DNA from: Candidatus Aminicenantes bacterium UBA4085
GTDB lineage: Bacteria > Acidobacteriota > Aminicenantia > Aminicenantales > UBA4085
DNA length: 8,791 nt
Direction of reading: 5' to 3'
NCBI GenBank assembly: GCA_002383325.1
Contig: DFYJ01000118.1
Span: forward strand, 6,647-15,437
Positions 1-6,254 of this stretch are shown here, in pieces. The stretch's first letter is position 1; each line of letters begins with the position of its first letter. A program made the translations under genes and the position numbers. The notes under the pieces were generated by a model. It was not told where the DNA came from. It made no database searches and saw only the letters and a list, made by a program, of their open reading frames with translations.

Positions 1-81
1 CTGGAAGCCGGCCGGGCCCGACGGGAGGAAGGCCGCGAGGACGATCAGAATGAGAGCCGGAAGAGAAATCTTGATTTTCAT
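1..81 (-). CDS. N-terminus of an exported protein (signal peptide only; cut by window edge)
   Basis: The minus strand opens with ATG at 81-79 and stays open to the window edge. The visible 27 residues begin MKIKISLPALILIVLAAF and continue into a small-residue stretch: a lysine-containing n-region, a hydrophobic core of about 12 residues and a Pro/Gly/Ala-rich c-region. This is a textbook Sec signal peptide, so the product is probably exported; nothing of the mature protein is visible and no function can be given. No Shine-Dalgarno sequence precedes the ATG, but a TAGAAT hexamer sits 10 bases upstream, suggesting a very short or absent leader. It lies downstream of, and in the same direction as, the MBL-hydrolase unit, separated by about 80 bases from the hydrolase remnant. 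Confidence 0.6.
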   Translation of the reverse strand, partial: MKIKISLPALILIVLAAFLPSGPAGFQ

Positions 82-91
82 ATTGGAGACT

Positions 92-97
92 ATTCTA
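92..97 (-). promoter_or_regulatory. candidate -10 box (TAGAAT) abutting the start of the 81-1 gene
   Basis: Read on the minus strand, TAGAAT (five of six matches to TATAAT) ends 10 bases before the ATG at 81. Initiation about 7 bases downstream would give a leader of only a few bases, in keeping with the absence of a Shine-Dalgarno sequence. I see no convincing -35 box. Weak evidence taken alone; the DUF1232 gene shows the same arrangement. Confidence 0.25.
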
Positions 98-163
98 TTC
101 CGGATACGCGCCTTGAGACCAGGCCTCCTCCCGGGAAACGCCCCCCCGAAGGAACCCGGCCTT

Positions 164-265
164 TCATGGGCTGCCGCGGCTGCCGCGCCCGAGGAGCCTT
201 CGGATGGCATCCAGCACGACCTCGGGAGCATCCAGATGGATGTGGTGGCCGCCCCGTACTCTCAT
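164..265 (-). pseudogene. orphan 3' end of an alpha/beta-hydrolase gene
   Basis: The reading frame 265-164 (33 codons plus stop) contains GGHHIHLDAPEVVLDAIRRL. This is the pattern found at the extreme C-terminus of alpha/beta-fold hydrolases: a Gly-rich turn, the catalytic-triad histidine, then the last helix. Nothing upstream in this frame belongs to a hydrolase, because the preceding DNA is the MBL-fold gene. The ATG at 265-263 overlaps the MBL stop as ATGA, but the following residues begin directly in the conserved block, so the ATG looks fortuitous. I read this as the tail of a gene whose front was lost by deletion or rearrangement. An expressed 33-residue peptide translationally coupled to the MBL gene cannot be excluded. 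The family call rests on one short motif. Confidence 0.55.
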
Positions 266-1149
266 TTCTTGAGCTCCCGTGCGGGTAGGCCGGATAAAAA
301 GAGGAAGATATCCTTGTAGTGTTTCCGTACCTGGTCGATCCTGCCCGGCGCGCCTCCCTCCAGGCGGATGGGCAGATGCATCAGAGCGATGTGGCCAGGC
401 TTGAGGACCTCCTGCAGGAACTTCGCGGCCTTGGGCTCGAGGGGGAACCAGTAATGGACCAGCGCCAAGTCGATCGGCGTGTTCCCCAGCCCGAATCCGC
501 TTATGGCCTCGACGTTCGACGGCGAATCCCCCTCATGGAACACCCGCCAGCCATCAATCTCGAGGAGGAAGAGCAGATTCATCGGCGATTCCCGGTCCCC
601 GCTGTGCAAGGTGCGGAAGGCCGTCACCGGGATCGCCTTGAAATCACGGGCGGCTCTCTCTCCGACCTTGAGGTCCAGGGAGACGACGCGCGGCTCGATC
701 TTGCCCCACTCGGCCGCCGCTGCTTTCCGAAGGGACGCCACGGCGTCCGACGGAGCGACGAGAGTCGTCCCGGCCGAGGCCGCCAGGTACCGGGCGGCCA
801 GCGCGGCATCGAAATGATCGGGGTGGTCGTGCGTCACGAGAAGGAGGTCCACCCCGTCGGAAGGCGGCGTGCCTTTCATCAGGCCGTCGAGAGCTTCGGG
901 CGAGGGAGCCCGGTAGTCCGGATGGGGTTTGTCGAAGAGGGCGTCAATCAGGATCTTGTGCCGGCCGGATGAGATCAGCACGCCCTCGTTGGCGATATAG
1001 GTGAGCGTCAGCGGCCCCCGCGGCCGCGCCGCGAGGCCCCATTCTCCAGGTTTCGCCGGCGACGCCTCCGGCATCAAAGCGGCCGCCGCCAGGAGCGCGA
1101 AGGCCGGGATCAAGCCCAACGACAACCGCTTCACCGATGATTGAATCAT
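262..1149 (-). CDS. exported MBL-fold (metallo-beta-lactamase superfamily) hydrolase
   Basis: This 295-residue protein starts at ATG 1149, preceded by a strong purine-rich ribosome site (GGAAGGGAG). A longer in-frame start at 1329 would run into the upstream gene and gives low-quality sequence. Residues 1-30 form a signal peptide (basic start, hydrophobic core about 10-25). The MBL fold follows: residues 48-75 resemble the opening strands of UlaG-like members. The metal motif THDHPDH gives His107, His109, Asp111 and His112. His182 (LHSGD), Asp208 (HEGDS) and His258 (MHLP) supply the remaining expected ligands, so a dinuclear metal site appears intact. The substrate is unknown; the superfamily covers lactonases, phosphodiesterases and others. 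It is the third gene of an apparent operon, 32 bases after the DJ-1 fusion, and probably acts outside the cytoplasm. Confidence 0.88.
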   Translation of the reverse strand: MIQSSVKRLSLGLIPAFALLAAAALMPEASPAKPGEWGLAARPRGPLTLTYIANEGVLISSGRHKILIDALFDKPHPDYRAPSPEALDGLMKGTPPSDGVDLLLVTHDHPDHFDAALAARYLAASAGTTLVAPSDAVASLRKAAAAEWGKIEPRVVSLDLKVGERAARDFKAIPVTAFRTLHSGDRESPMNLLFLLEIDGWRVFHEGDSPSNVEAISGFGLGNTPIDLALVHYWFPLEPKAAKFLQEVLKPGHIALMHLPIRLEGGAPGRIDQVRKHYKDIFLFLSGLPARELKK

Positions 1150-1181
1150 GGGGCTCCCTTCCTTTCTTCGTCGCACCCGGG

Positions 1182-2240
1182 TCAGTCCTTGGCGGCGAAA
1201 GAAAAATGCTGCTGGACGATGACCCAGCGGCCGGCCCTCTTCTCCAGAACGCCAGTCCAGCGGGTGTTCTCCCAATTCGCAGGCTTGCCCTTCCACTCGT
1301 TGATGTCGTCGAGGAGGCAGTAGAACCAAGCCACGCCGCCGCTCTTAGACAGCGTGATCTTGAGGTCCCGGATCTCGTAACGGACGGCCTTGAAGTCCGG
1401 GCTCTTCCAGACCGCCTCCGATTTGCGGAACTCCTCGATCCCCTTGACCACTTCACCATCGGGATGGACTTCGAGGAAGTCCGCGTCGTTGGCGATGACG
1501 TTGGTGAGGAGGCGGAAATCCTTGTTCTTGGCCCAGCCGATGCACTCGCGCAGAGCCTGGGCGATCGGCCAACGCTCGTCGGCGCCGGGCACACCGGAGA
1601 GGGCCGCCCGATTGGCGCCGGCCGGCCGGGCCGTCCGTGCGGCCAGCTTCTGTGCGATGGCCTGGCAAACCTCTTTCACCGGTGCGCTTTCGAACCCATC
1701 GCCGGGCGGGGGTCCGCCGCCGCGGGGGCCGAGAAGAACCCGATCGGCGATCCAGGTCGCCTGCTTGGGGAGGCGGTCCTCTCCCAGAGTACGACCGGGG
1801 AGACCCGAAGCGTCGACGACGAAGTTGCCGACGCAGAAAGACGCGACGATCAACCCGGCGGCATGGGCGTCCTTGAGGAAGTCCAGAACGACGGGATTGA
1901 GGATGAACTTCCGGTAGTGCGGCCCGCTGGGAATAATCAAAGCATCGTAGCCCGAGAAATCCTTAAGGTCCGGGATGAGAATCTCGCTCCGCAGGACGAC
2001 GTCCCGCTTCTTGTTGTAGCAGCCCCGGTACTCAACGTTGACACCGACCCTCTTCTGGGTCCAACCCCGCGACTCGATCTCCTTCTGGAGCGGGAAATAG
2101 GCATCCCCAAACCACTCTCCCAGCAGGACCAGCACGCTCACCGAGGCCGGCCGGTCGGACGCTTCGGCTCTGGCGCTCTCCCCGAGACCCAGGCTGAGGG
2201 CGACGACAGGAATCACCATGAGCTTCATGACGAAATTCAT
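1182..2240 (-). CDS. exported DJ-1/PfpI-like domain fused to a SnoaL/NTF2-like domain
   Basis: This 352-residue protein starts at ATG 2240, chosen because it overlaps the upstream stop as ATGA and has GGGAGGTG just ahead. Residues 1-26 are a signal peptide ending in SARA-EA. Residues about 34-200 form a class I glutamine-amidotransferase-like DJ-1/PfpI domain: a beta-strand VSVLVLL, then YDALIIPSG at 98-106, then the nucleophile elbow ASFCVGNF with Cys136. A Val follows the Cys where PfpI proteases have His, so proteolysis is doubtful. The end of the domain (170-200) looks shorter than usual, with a Gly/Pro-rich stretch. Residues about 222-348 resemble the SnoaL-type NTF2-like fold, ending in the typical WVIVQQHFS strand, a fold that often binds small ligands. 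Exact function is unknown. It is co-transcribed with the ankyrin/PD40 gene before it and probably the MBL gene after it. Confidence 0.82.
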   Translation of the reverse strand: MNFVMKLMVIPVVALSLGLGESARAEASDRPASVSVLVLLGEWFGDAYFPLQKEIESRGWTQKRVGVNVEYRGCYNKKRDVVLRSEILIPDLKDFSGYDALIIPSGPHYRKFILNPVVLDFLKDAHAAGLIVASFCVGNFVVDASGLPGRTLGEDRLPKQATWIADRVLLGPRGGGPPPGDGFESAPVKEVCQAIAQKLAARTARPAGANRAALSGVPGADERWPIAQALRECIGWAKNKDFRLLTNVIANDADFLEVHPDGEVVKGIEEFRKSEAVWKSPDFKAVRYEIRDLKITLSKSGGVAWFYCLLDDINEWKGKPANWENTRWTGVLEKRAGRWVIVQQHFSFAAKD

Positions 2241-3874
2241 CGCCGCACCTCCCGGCCGGCCGCCTCGCCCGCCAGAGCCTTCGCCCTCAAGGGAGCCAGG
2301 ATATCTGTATCGACCCACCAGATGTCATCAGCCCGGGTGAAGAAGAGGTACTTCCCGTCCGGCGAGAGGATCGGGCAGTTCTCGTTGGCCTTGGTGTTGA
2401 CGGCCTCACCCAGGTTCATCAGGGGCGACCAGCTGCCGTCGGCGCCGCGGAAGCTGATATGGAGGTCCCCCCGCCCGAATCCCCCGGGACGATCGACTGA
2501 TATGATGAGGAAAGACTCGTTCGGCGAGATCAAGGCGTCGCCCTCAAACCCGGAGCTGTTGATCGCCTGGCCGAGGTTTTCGGCCTCCCGATAGGCCCCG
2601 TCCCGGAGCCTGGCCCGGTAGATATCCGCGGCGCCGAGGCCGCCCGGCCGTTGCGACTGGAAGTAGAGCGTTCCATCCTTGGTCAAGGCCGGATAGTATT
2701 CGTTCGAATCGGAATGGACGGGAGCCCCCAGGCTCTTGGGCGCGGACCAGTCCGCCCCGAAGCGTTCGACCACCCAGATATCGAAATTCTTCTGCGGATC
2801 CCCCTTTCCCTCCGCGGGACGGTTGGAGCAAAAATAGAGCTTCTTTCCATCGGGGGTGATGAAGAGATCGACGTCGCTGTAGGTTCCGGAGAAGGACGCC
2901 GGCCGCGGGTGCGTCCAGCCTCCGCCGGCGAGGCTCATGACCATGACCGTCCAGCGGCCTTGGGAATCCTGAATCGTGAAGTAGAACTCGCGGCCGTCCG
3001 GCGTGAAGACCGAGTTCAGCTCTTTCTTCTCGGTCGAGACGATGCCGGGCGCGAAGAGCTTCGGATGCGATCCGGGCGGCTTCTGCCCGAGGTAGGCGCC
3101 TTCCGGAAGCGGCGCGTCGTGGCCGTCCTCCGTCGCGCCCGCGGCCCGCAGGAGCGCGGCAATCTCCCCGAGTCCCTCTCGCTTGGAGATGCTCCAAGGC
3201 GTGCTGCCATAGGCGTTTTTCGCCTGCAGCGGAGCGCCGGCGGCGATCAGGGACTCGACGACCGCCCGTTGACCGTTGAGGCAAGCCAAGTGCAGGGCCG
3301 TGCTGCCGTGGTCGTCCCTGTCATCGACGATCGCTCCGGCGGCCAGCAGCCGCCCGACCATCTCGGACCGCCCCTCACCGGCCGCGGTCAGGAGTGGCGT
3401 GCTTCCCAATCCATCCCGGATATCAAGCCGCGCGCCGGCCGCCAGGAGCCGTTCGACGAGCCCGCTCCGGCCGCCCCGGACAGCCATGTGGAGCGGCGTC
3501 ATGCCCATGGCGTTGCCGTGGGCATTGACGTCGGCCCCGAGGTCGAGGAGCCGATCCGCCCACTCCTCCAAGCCGGCAAAGACGGCGAAATCCAAGGGTC
3601 GCAGGCCATTCCCATCGGGCTTCTCGACATCGGCCCCTCGCCCCAGGAGGTAGGCGAAGATCTCCTCTTGTTTCGACATGATCGACTGGGCCAGAGGAGT
3701 CTGGCCCCGCTCCCCAGGAGCATCCAAGCGGGAAGGATCCGCGGCCAGCAGCGCCTTGACCGCGGCCAAGTCGCCTTTCTGGACGGCGTCGTGGATCGTC
3801 TGGGCGGCGCCGGGCCTGGGGAAAAAAACCAAGACCAGAAGAGCTAAAGCGGTTCGTCCCAGTCGATGGATCAT
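2237..3874 (-). CDS. exported ankyrin-repeat + PD40 beta-propeller protein
   Basis: This 545-residue protein starts at ATG 3874 behind GGGAGG. Residues 1-24 are a signal peptide (hydrophobic core 9-18, PGAA-Q cleavage region). About seven ankyrin repeats fill residues 26-250; the clearest are MGMTPLHMAVRGG (123-135), LGSTPLLTAAGEG (156-168) and HGSTALHLACLNG (189-201), each followed by a LLAAGA-type second helix. From about residue 282, five PD40-type blades recur around TPDGREFYFT, TPDGKKLYFCSNRP, TKDGTLYFQSQRP, SPNESFLIIS and SPDGKYLFFT. This is the WD40-like propeller of TolB-related envelope proteins. Both halves are protein-interaction scaffolds and no catalytic motif is seen. It heads the operon and is coupled to the DJ-1 fusion by a 4-base overlap. 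The binding partner is unknown. A weak TACTAT/TATAAG -10-like element lies just upstream, near 3892-3900. Confidence 0.88.
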   Translation of the reverse strand: MIHRLGRTALALLVLVFFPRPGAAQTIHDAVQKGDLAAVKALLAADPSRLDAPGERGQTPLAQSIMSKQEEIFAYLLGRGADVEKPDGNGLRPLDFAVFAGLEEWADRLLDLGADVNAHGNAMGMTPLHMAVRGGRSGLVERLLAAGARLDIRDGLGSTPLLTAAGEGRSEMVGRLLAAGAIVDDRDDHGSTALHLACLNGQRAVVESLIAAGAPLQAKNAYGSTPWSISKREGLGEIAALLRAAGATEDGHDAPLPEGAYLGQKPPGSHPKLFAPGIVSTEKKELNSVFTPDGREFYFTIQDSQGRWTVMVMSLAGGGWTHPRPASFSGTYSDVDLFITPDGKKLYFCSNRPAEGKGDPQKNFDIWVVERFGADWSAPKSLGAPVHSDSNEYYPALTKDGTLYFQSQRPGGLGAADIYRARLRDGAYREAENLGQAINSSGFEGDALISPNESFLIISVDRPGGFGRGDLHISFRGADGSWSPLMNLGEAVNTKANENCPILSPDGKYLFFTRADDIWWVDTDILAPLRAKALAGEAAGREVRR

Positions 3875-4019
3875 GCGGCGCCTCCCGTTCCCTTATAGTA
3901 CGTCTTATCAGGGTTAAAGCGTATGGTCCGCCCCCAGTCCAAGCCGAGGGACCATGCGCCTCCCGGCGACCCGGAGAACAGAGCCTTCGCGGGCCTTGTT
4001 TTGGGAAGGCAAATCGGTC

Positions 4020-5135
4020 ATGATAATCGTCGAATTTCAGAAAAGGTTGAATGCTTTGAGCGTCAAGCTGCGTTCAGTCATCATCGGCTCGGGTTCCTAC
4101 ATCCCGGAGCGCCGGGCCTCCAATGCCTCGTTCCTGCAAGCCGAATTCTACGACGGCTCCGGAACAAGGCTGGCCAAGTCCAATCAAGAGACAATCCGTA
4201 AGCTGGAAGAGATCACCGGGATCGCCGAGCGCCGCTACGCCGCGGACGGCCAGAACGCCTCCGATCTGGCTGCCCTGGCGGCCGAGGACGCCCTGGCCAG
4301 CTCCGGCGTCGACCGGGAAAGCCTCGACTACCTCATCGTCGCCCACGACTTCGGGGATGTCCGGGCCGACAACCCCCGCTCCGACTTCGTGCCCAGCCTA
4401 GCCGCCCGGATCAAGCACCGCCTCGGCATCGTCAATCCCAGGACCGTAGCCTATGACCTGGCTTTCGGCTGCCCGGGCTGGCTGCAGGGGATCATCCAAG
4501 CCGACTACTACCTGAAGTCCGGGAACATCCGGCGGGCCATGGTCATCGGGACCGAGACCCTGTCGCGCGTCTCCGACCCGCACGATCGCGACTCCATGAT
4601 CTACGCGGACGGAGCCGGGGCGACGATCCTGGAGGCCGTCGAAAGCGAGCCGCCGATCGGCATCCTGGCCCACGCCGTCCGCTCGGACACCATCGACCAT
4701 GCCTATATGCTCTGGATGCAGAAGTCCTACGGGCCCTCGGGCGGCGACCGCCTCTATCTCAAGATGGACGGCCACAAGCTCTACGAGTACGCCTTGAAGA
4801 CCGTCCCCCTGGTGCTGCTGGAATGCCTCGAGAAGGCTGGGCTGGCCCTGCGGGACATCCGCAAGGTGCTCATCCACCAAGCCAACGAGAAGATGGACGA
4901 GGCCATCCTGAAGAGGGCCTTCAAGCTGGCCGGGATCGCCGAGCCGCCGGCCGGCATCATGCCGATGACCATCGGCTGGCTGGGCAACAGCTCGGTGGCC
5001 ACCCTGCCGACGCTTTACGACCTCATGGCCAAGGGAAAGCTGGACGGACACCCCCTGCCGCACGGGGCGGACATCCTCTTCGCCTCCGTCGGCGCCGGCA
5101 TGAACATCAACGCCATGGCCTACCGCCTGCCCTAG
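4020..5135 (+). CDS. FabH-like 3-oxoacyl-ACP synthase III family protein
   Basis: This thiolase-fold condensing enzyme has the complete ketoacyl-synthase-III triad. Numbered from ATG 4020 (371 residues), these are Cys151 in AFGCPGWLQG, His286 in LIHQANEKM and Asn323 in WLGNSSVAT. The family would join an acyl-CoA or acyl starter to malonyl-ACP in the cytoplasm; the true substrate cannot be read from sequence. The C-terminal FASVGAGMNINAMAYRLP is the usual glycine-rich closing strand. The start is uncertain: similarity to the family begins only at LRSVIIGSGSYIPE. Candidates are ATG 3954 (preceded by GAGGG), ATG 4020 (GGGAAGG, 10 bases away) and TTG 4056 (AAAAGG, 9 bases away; 359 residues, the best fit to family length). 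It is divergent from the ankyrin operon and stands alone, with no other fatty-acid genes nearby, so a role in a side pathway is as likely as housekeeping FabH. Confidence 0.88.
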   Translation: MIIVEFQKRLNALSVKLRSVIIGSGSYIPERRASNASFLQAEFYDGSGTRLAKSNQETIRKLEEITGIAERRYAADGQNASDLAALAAEDALASSGVDRESLDYLIVAHDFGDVRADNPRSDFVPSLAARIKHRLGIVNPRTVAYDLAFGCPGWLQGIIQADYYLKSGNIRRAMVIGTETLSRVSDPHDRDSMIYADGAGATILEAVESEPPIGILAHAVRSDTIDHAYMLWMQKSYGPSGGDRLYLKMDGHKLYEYALKTVPLVLLECLEKAGLALRDIRKVLIHQANEKMDEAILKRAFKLAGIAEPPAGIMPMTIGWLGNSSVATLPTLYDLMAKGKLDGHPLPHGADILFASVGAGMNINAMAYRLP

Positions 5136-5142
5136 CCGCCCC

Positions 5143-5532
5143 TCACCTCAACAGCCCGGCGACCCAGCGCCCCATCAGGTAGAGGGTCGCAAGCCACATG
5201 AGGATGATGACGGCCGCGGCGCCGTAGCTGACGGGCTTGCGCCCTGTTGTCCGGGCTTTCTCGCGGGCGGCATCGATGATCTCCGGCGGCGTCAGCTTGA
5301 CCACGAGGGCGACACCGAGGGGAATAAGAACAAGGTCGTCCAGATAGCCGATGACGGGAATGAAATCCGGGATGAGATCGATCGGGCTCAGGGCGTAGGC
5401 CGCTACGAGCAGAGCCAGCAGGCGGACGTGGAGCGGCGTCCGCGGATCGCGGGCGACATAGTAGACGGTCAGGGCCAGCCGCTTCAGGCCGGCGGCCTTC
5501 TCCTTCAACGAGGCGATCCCTTTGGCGGGCAT
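5143..5532 (-). CDS. DUF1232 (YkvA-type) small membrane protein
   Basis: This 129-residue protein carries the DUF1232 signature [20 protein letters not shown] at residues 46-65, a Pro/Asp-rich hairpin between hydrophobic stretches. Hydrophobic segments lie at about 35-48, 57-79 and 104-120, so two or three membrane passes are likely. The family has no established biochemical role. It ends 7 bases from the converging ketoacyl synthase gene and is divergent from the cyclophilin gene. No Shine-Dalgarno sequence precedes its ATG at 5532. Instead a perfect TATAAT ends 8 bases before it, implying a leaderless or nearly leaderless message. Confidence 0.85.
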   Translation of the reverse strand: MPAKGIASLKEKAAGLKRLALTVYYVARDPRTPLHVRLLALLVAAYALSPIDLIPDFIPVIGYLDDLVLIPLGVALVVKLTPPEIIDAAREKARTTGRKPVSYGAAAVIILMWLATLYLMGRWVAGLLR

Positions 5533-5540
5533 CGGACCGG

Positions 5541-5546
5541 ATTATA
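5541..5546 (-). promoter_or_regulatory. TATAAT -10 box giving a near-leaderless start for the DUF1232 gene
   Basis: On the minus strand a perfect TATAAT is followed by 8 bases and then the ATG at 5532. Transcription starting the usual 6-9 bases after the hexamer would begin at or just before the start codon. No -35 box is recognisable at 16-18 bases. The lack of a Shine-Dalgarno sequence for this gene supports the reading. Confidence 0.4.
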
Positions 5547-5615
5547 GCCCAGATGGGAATTCCCCCCGGAATCTGCTATCTTGAGGGGCCGACTCGATTG
5601 AGAGGAGAAAGAGAT

Positions 5616-6101
5616 ATGCCGAACAAGCAGTGGCCGGCGCCGCCGGCTATGACCATCGACGCAAAGAAGGGCTATACGATCAAGATCGAGACCGTCCGGG
5701 GGACGATCGAGCTGGCCCTTGCGCCCCAGCACGCCCCCAAGACCGTCAACAACTTCGTCTTCCTGGCCCGGGAGGGCTTCTACGACGGGATCAAGTTCCA
5801 CCGCGTCATCGCCGACTTCATGATCCAAGGCGGCGACCCGACCGGCACCGTCTGCGGCGGCCCCGGCTACAAGTTCGGGGACGAATTCGCCGGCAACCCC
5901 CTCAAGCACGAGACGGGCGCGATCTCCATGGCCAACGCCGGCCCCAACACCAACGGCAGCCAGTTCTTCATCACCCACTCGCCCCAGCCCCACCTCAACG
6001 GCAAGCATACCGTCTTCGGCAAGGTCATCAAGGGCCAGGACGTCGTCGACGCCATCCGGGCGGGCGACGTCATGTCCAGGGTGAGCGTCGAGGAGATCTG
6101 A
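5616..6101 (+). CDS. peptidyl-prolyl cis-trans isomerase, cyclophilin type
   Basis: This 161-residue single-domain cyclophilin starts at ATG 5616 behind GAGGAGAAAGAG; an upstream in-frame ATG at 5553 would add unlikely residues. It catalyses cis-trans isomerisation of prolyl bonds during folding. Active-site residues are visible: Arg63, Phe68 and Gln71 in [14 protein letters not shown], then SQFFITHS at 115-122 and [11 protein letters not shown] at 127-137. The position of the human CypA tryptophan is His126, as in many bacterial members. No signal peptide is present, so it should be cytoplasmic. An intrinsic terminator follows directly. The last 35 codons recur in diverged form at 6970-7077, across an AT-rich insertion. 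Confidence 0.93.
   Translation: MPNKQWPAPPAMTIDAKKGYTIKIETVRGTIELALAPQHAPKTVNNFVFLAREGFYDGIKFHRVIADFMIQGGDPTGTVCGGPGYKFGDEFAGNPLKHETGAISMANAGPNTNGSQFFITHSPQPHLNGKHTVFGKVIKGQDVVDAIRAGDVMSRVSVEEI
6088..6098 (+). repeat. short imperfect direct repeat, left copy (partner 6958-6968)
   Basis: TCGAGGAGATC at the very end of the cyclophilin gene matches TCGAAGAGATC at 6958-6968 in 10 of 11 positions. The right copy ends one base before the orphan cyclophilin 3' end begins at 6970. The pair therefore brackets the AT-rich insert and could be a footprint of its arrival, but an 11-base match with one mismatch can also occur by chance. Confidence 0.25.
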
Positions 6102-6139
6102 AGCCGGTTGAAAGCGAAACCATCAGCTTTCGGCTTTTT
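6102..6139 (+). terminator. intrinsic terminator after the cyclophilin gene
   Basis: Starting right after the stop codon, AGCC (6102-6105) and GAAAGC (6110-6115) pair with GCTTTC (6126-6131) and GGCT (6132-6135). This leaves a 4-base bulge on the 5' arm and a 10-base loop. The stem runs into five T's at 6135-6139. This is a credible Rho-independent terminator in the plus direction; there is no T-run in the other orientation, so it should not stop transcripts from the minus strand. Confidence 0.55.
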
Positions 6140-6148
6140 CACTCCGCT

Positions 6149-6176
6149 TTGACAGAAAAACAGCTGCCGGGATAAT
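6149..6176 (+). promoter_or_regulatory. near-consensus sigma-70 promoter facing the Cys-rich gene
   Basis: TTGACA (6149-6154, six of six) is followed by a 16-base spacer and GATAAT (6171-6176, five of six). Initiation would fall near 6183 on the plus strand. No reading frame worth the name follows in that direction: the first ATG, in the 6280s, opens only seven codons. The product would be a non-coding or antisense RNA running into the 3' end of the Cys-rich gene. Confidence 0.45.
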
Positions 6177-6192
6177 CGGAGGCGCGAACGCT

Positions 6193-6216
6193 CCCCGGAG
6201 GCATTCCACCCCGGGG
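6193..6216 (+). other. GC-rich hairpin just downstream of the plus-strand promoter
   Basis: CCCCGG (6193-6198) pairs with CCGGGG (6211-6216) over a 12-base loop, about ten bases after the predicted start of the plus-strand transcript. No T-run follows on either strand, so it is not a standard terminator. It could be the 5' structure of a small RNA or chance pairing in GC-rich sequence. Confidence 0.25.
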
Positions 6217-6254
6217 TAAATAAGAAGAAAGCCAGTCGCCTTATTCCCCTGGAA

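Noticed and set aside
170..190. Tandem CTGCCGCGG-type 9-base repeat
   Set aside because: Two copies only, in GC-rich sequence at the end of the hydrolase remnant; too short to mean anything.
1137..2594. 485-codon open frame on the plus strand, opposite the DJ-1 fusion and the end of the ankyrin gene
   Set aside because: It is antisense to two genes with recognisable domains, its own translation has no family features, and long antisense frames are expected in high-GC coding DNA. The plus-strand frames at 319-972 and 2651-3847 are rejected for the same reason.
4398..5063. 221-codon minus-strand frame inside the ketoacyl synthase gene
   Set aside because: It lies wholly within a gene with an intact catalytic triad and its translation is low-complexity shadow sequence.
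5555..5564. GGGAATTCCC palindrome between the divergent DUF1232 and cyclophilin genes as an operator
   Set aside because: A 10-base perfect palindrome is suggestive, but there is no second copy, no regulator gene nearby, and chance is sufficient explanation.
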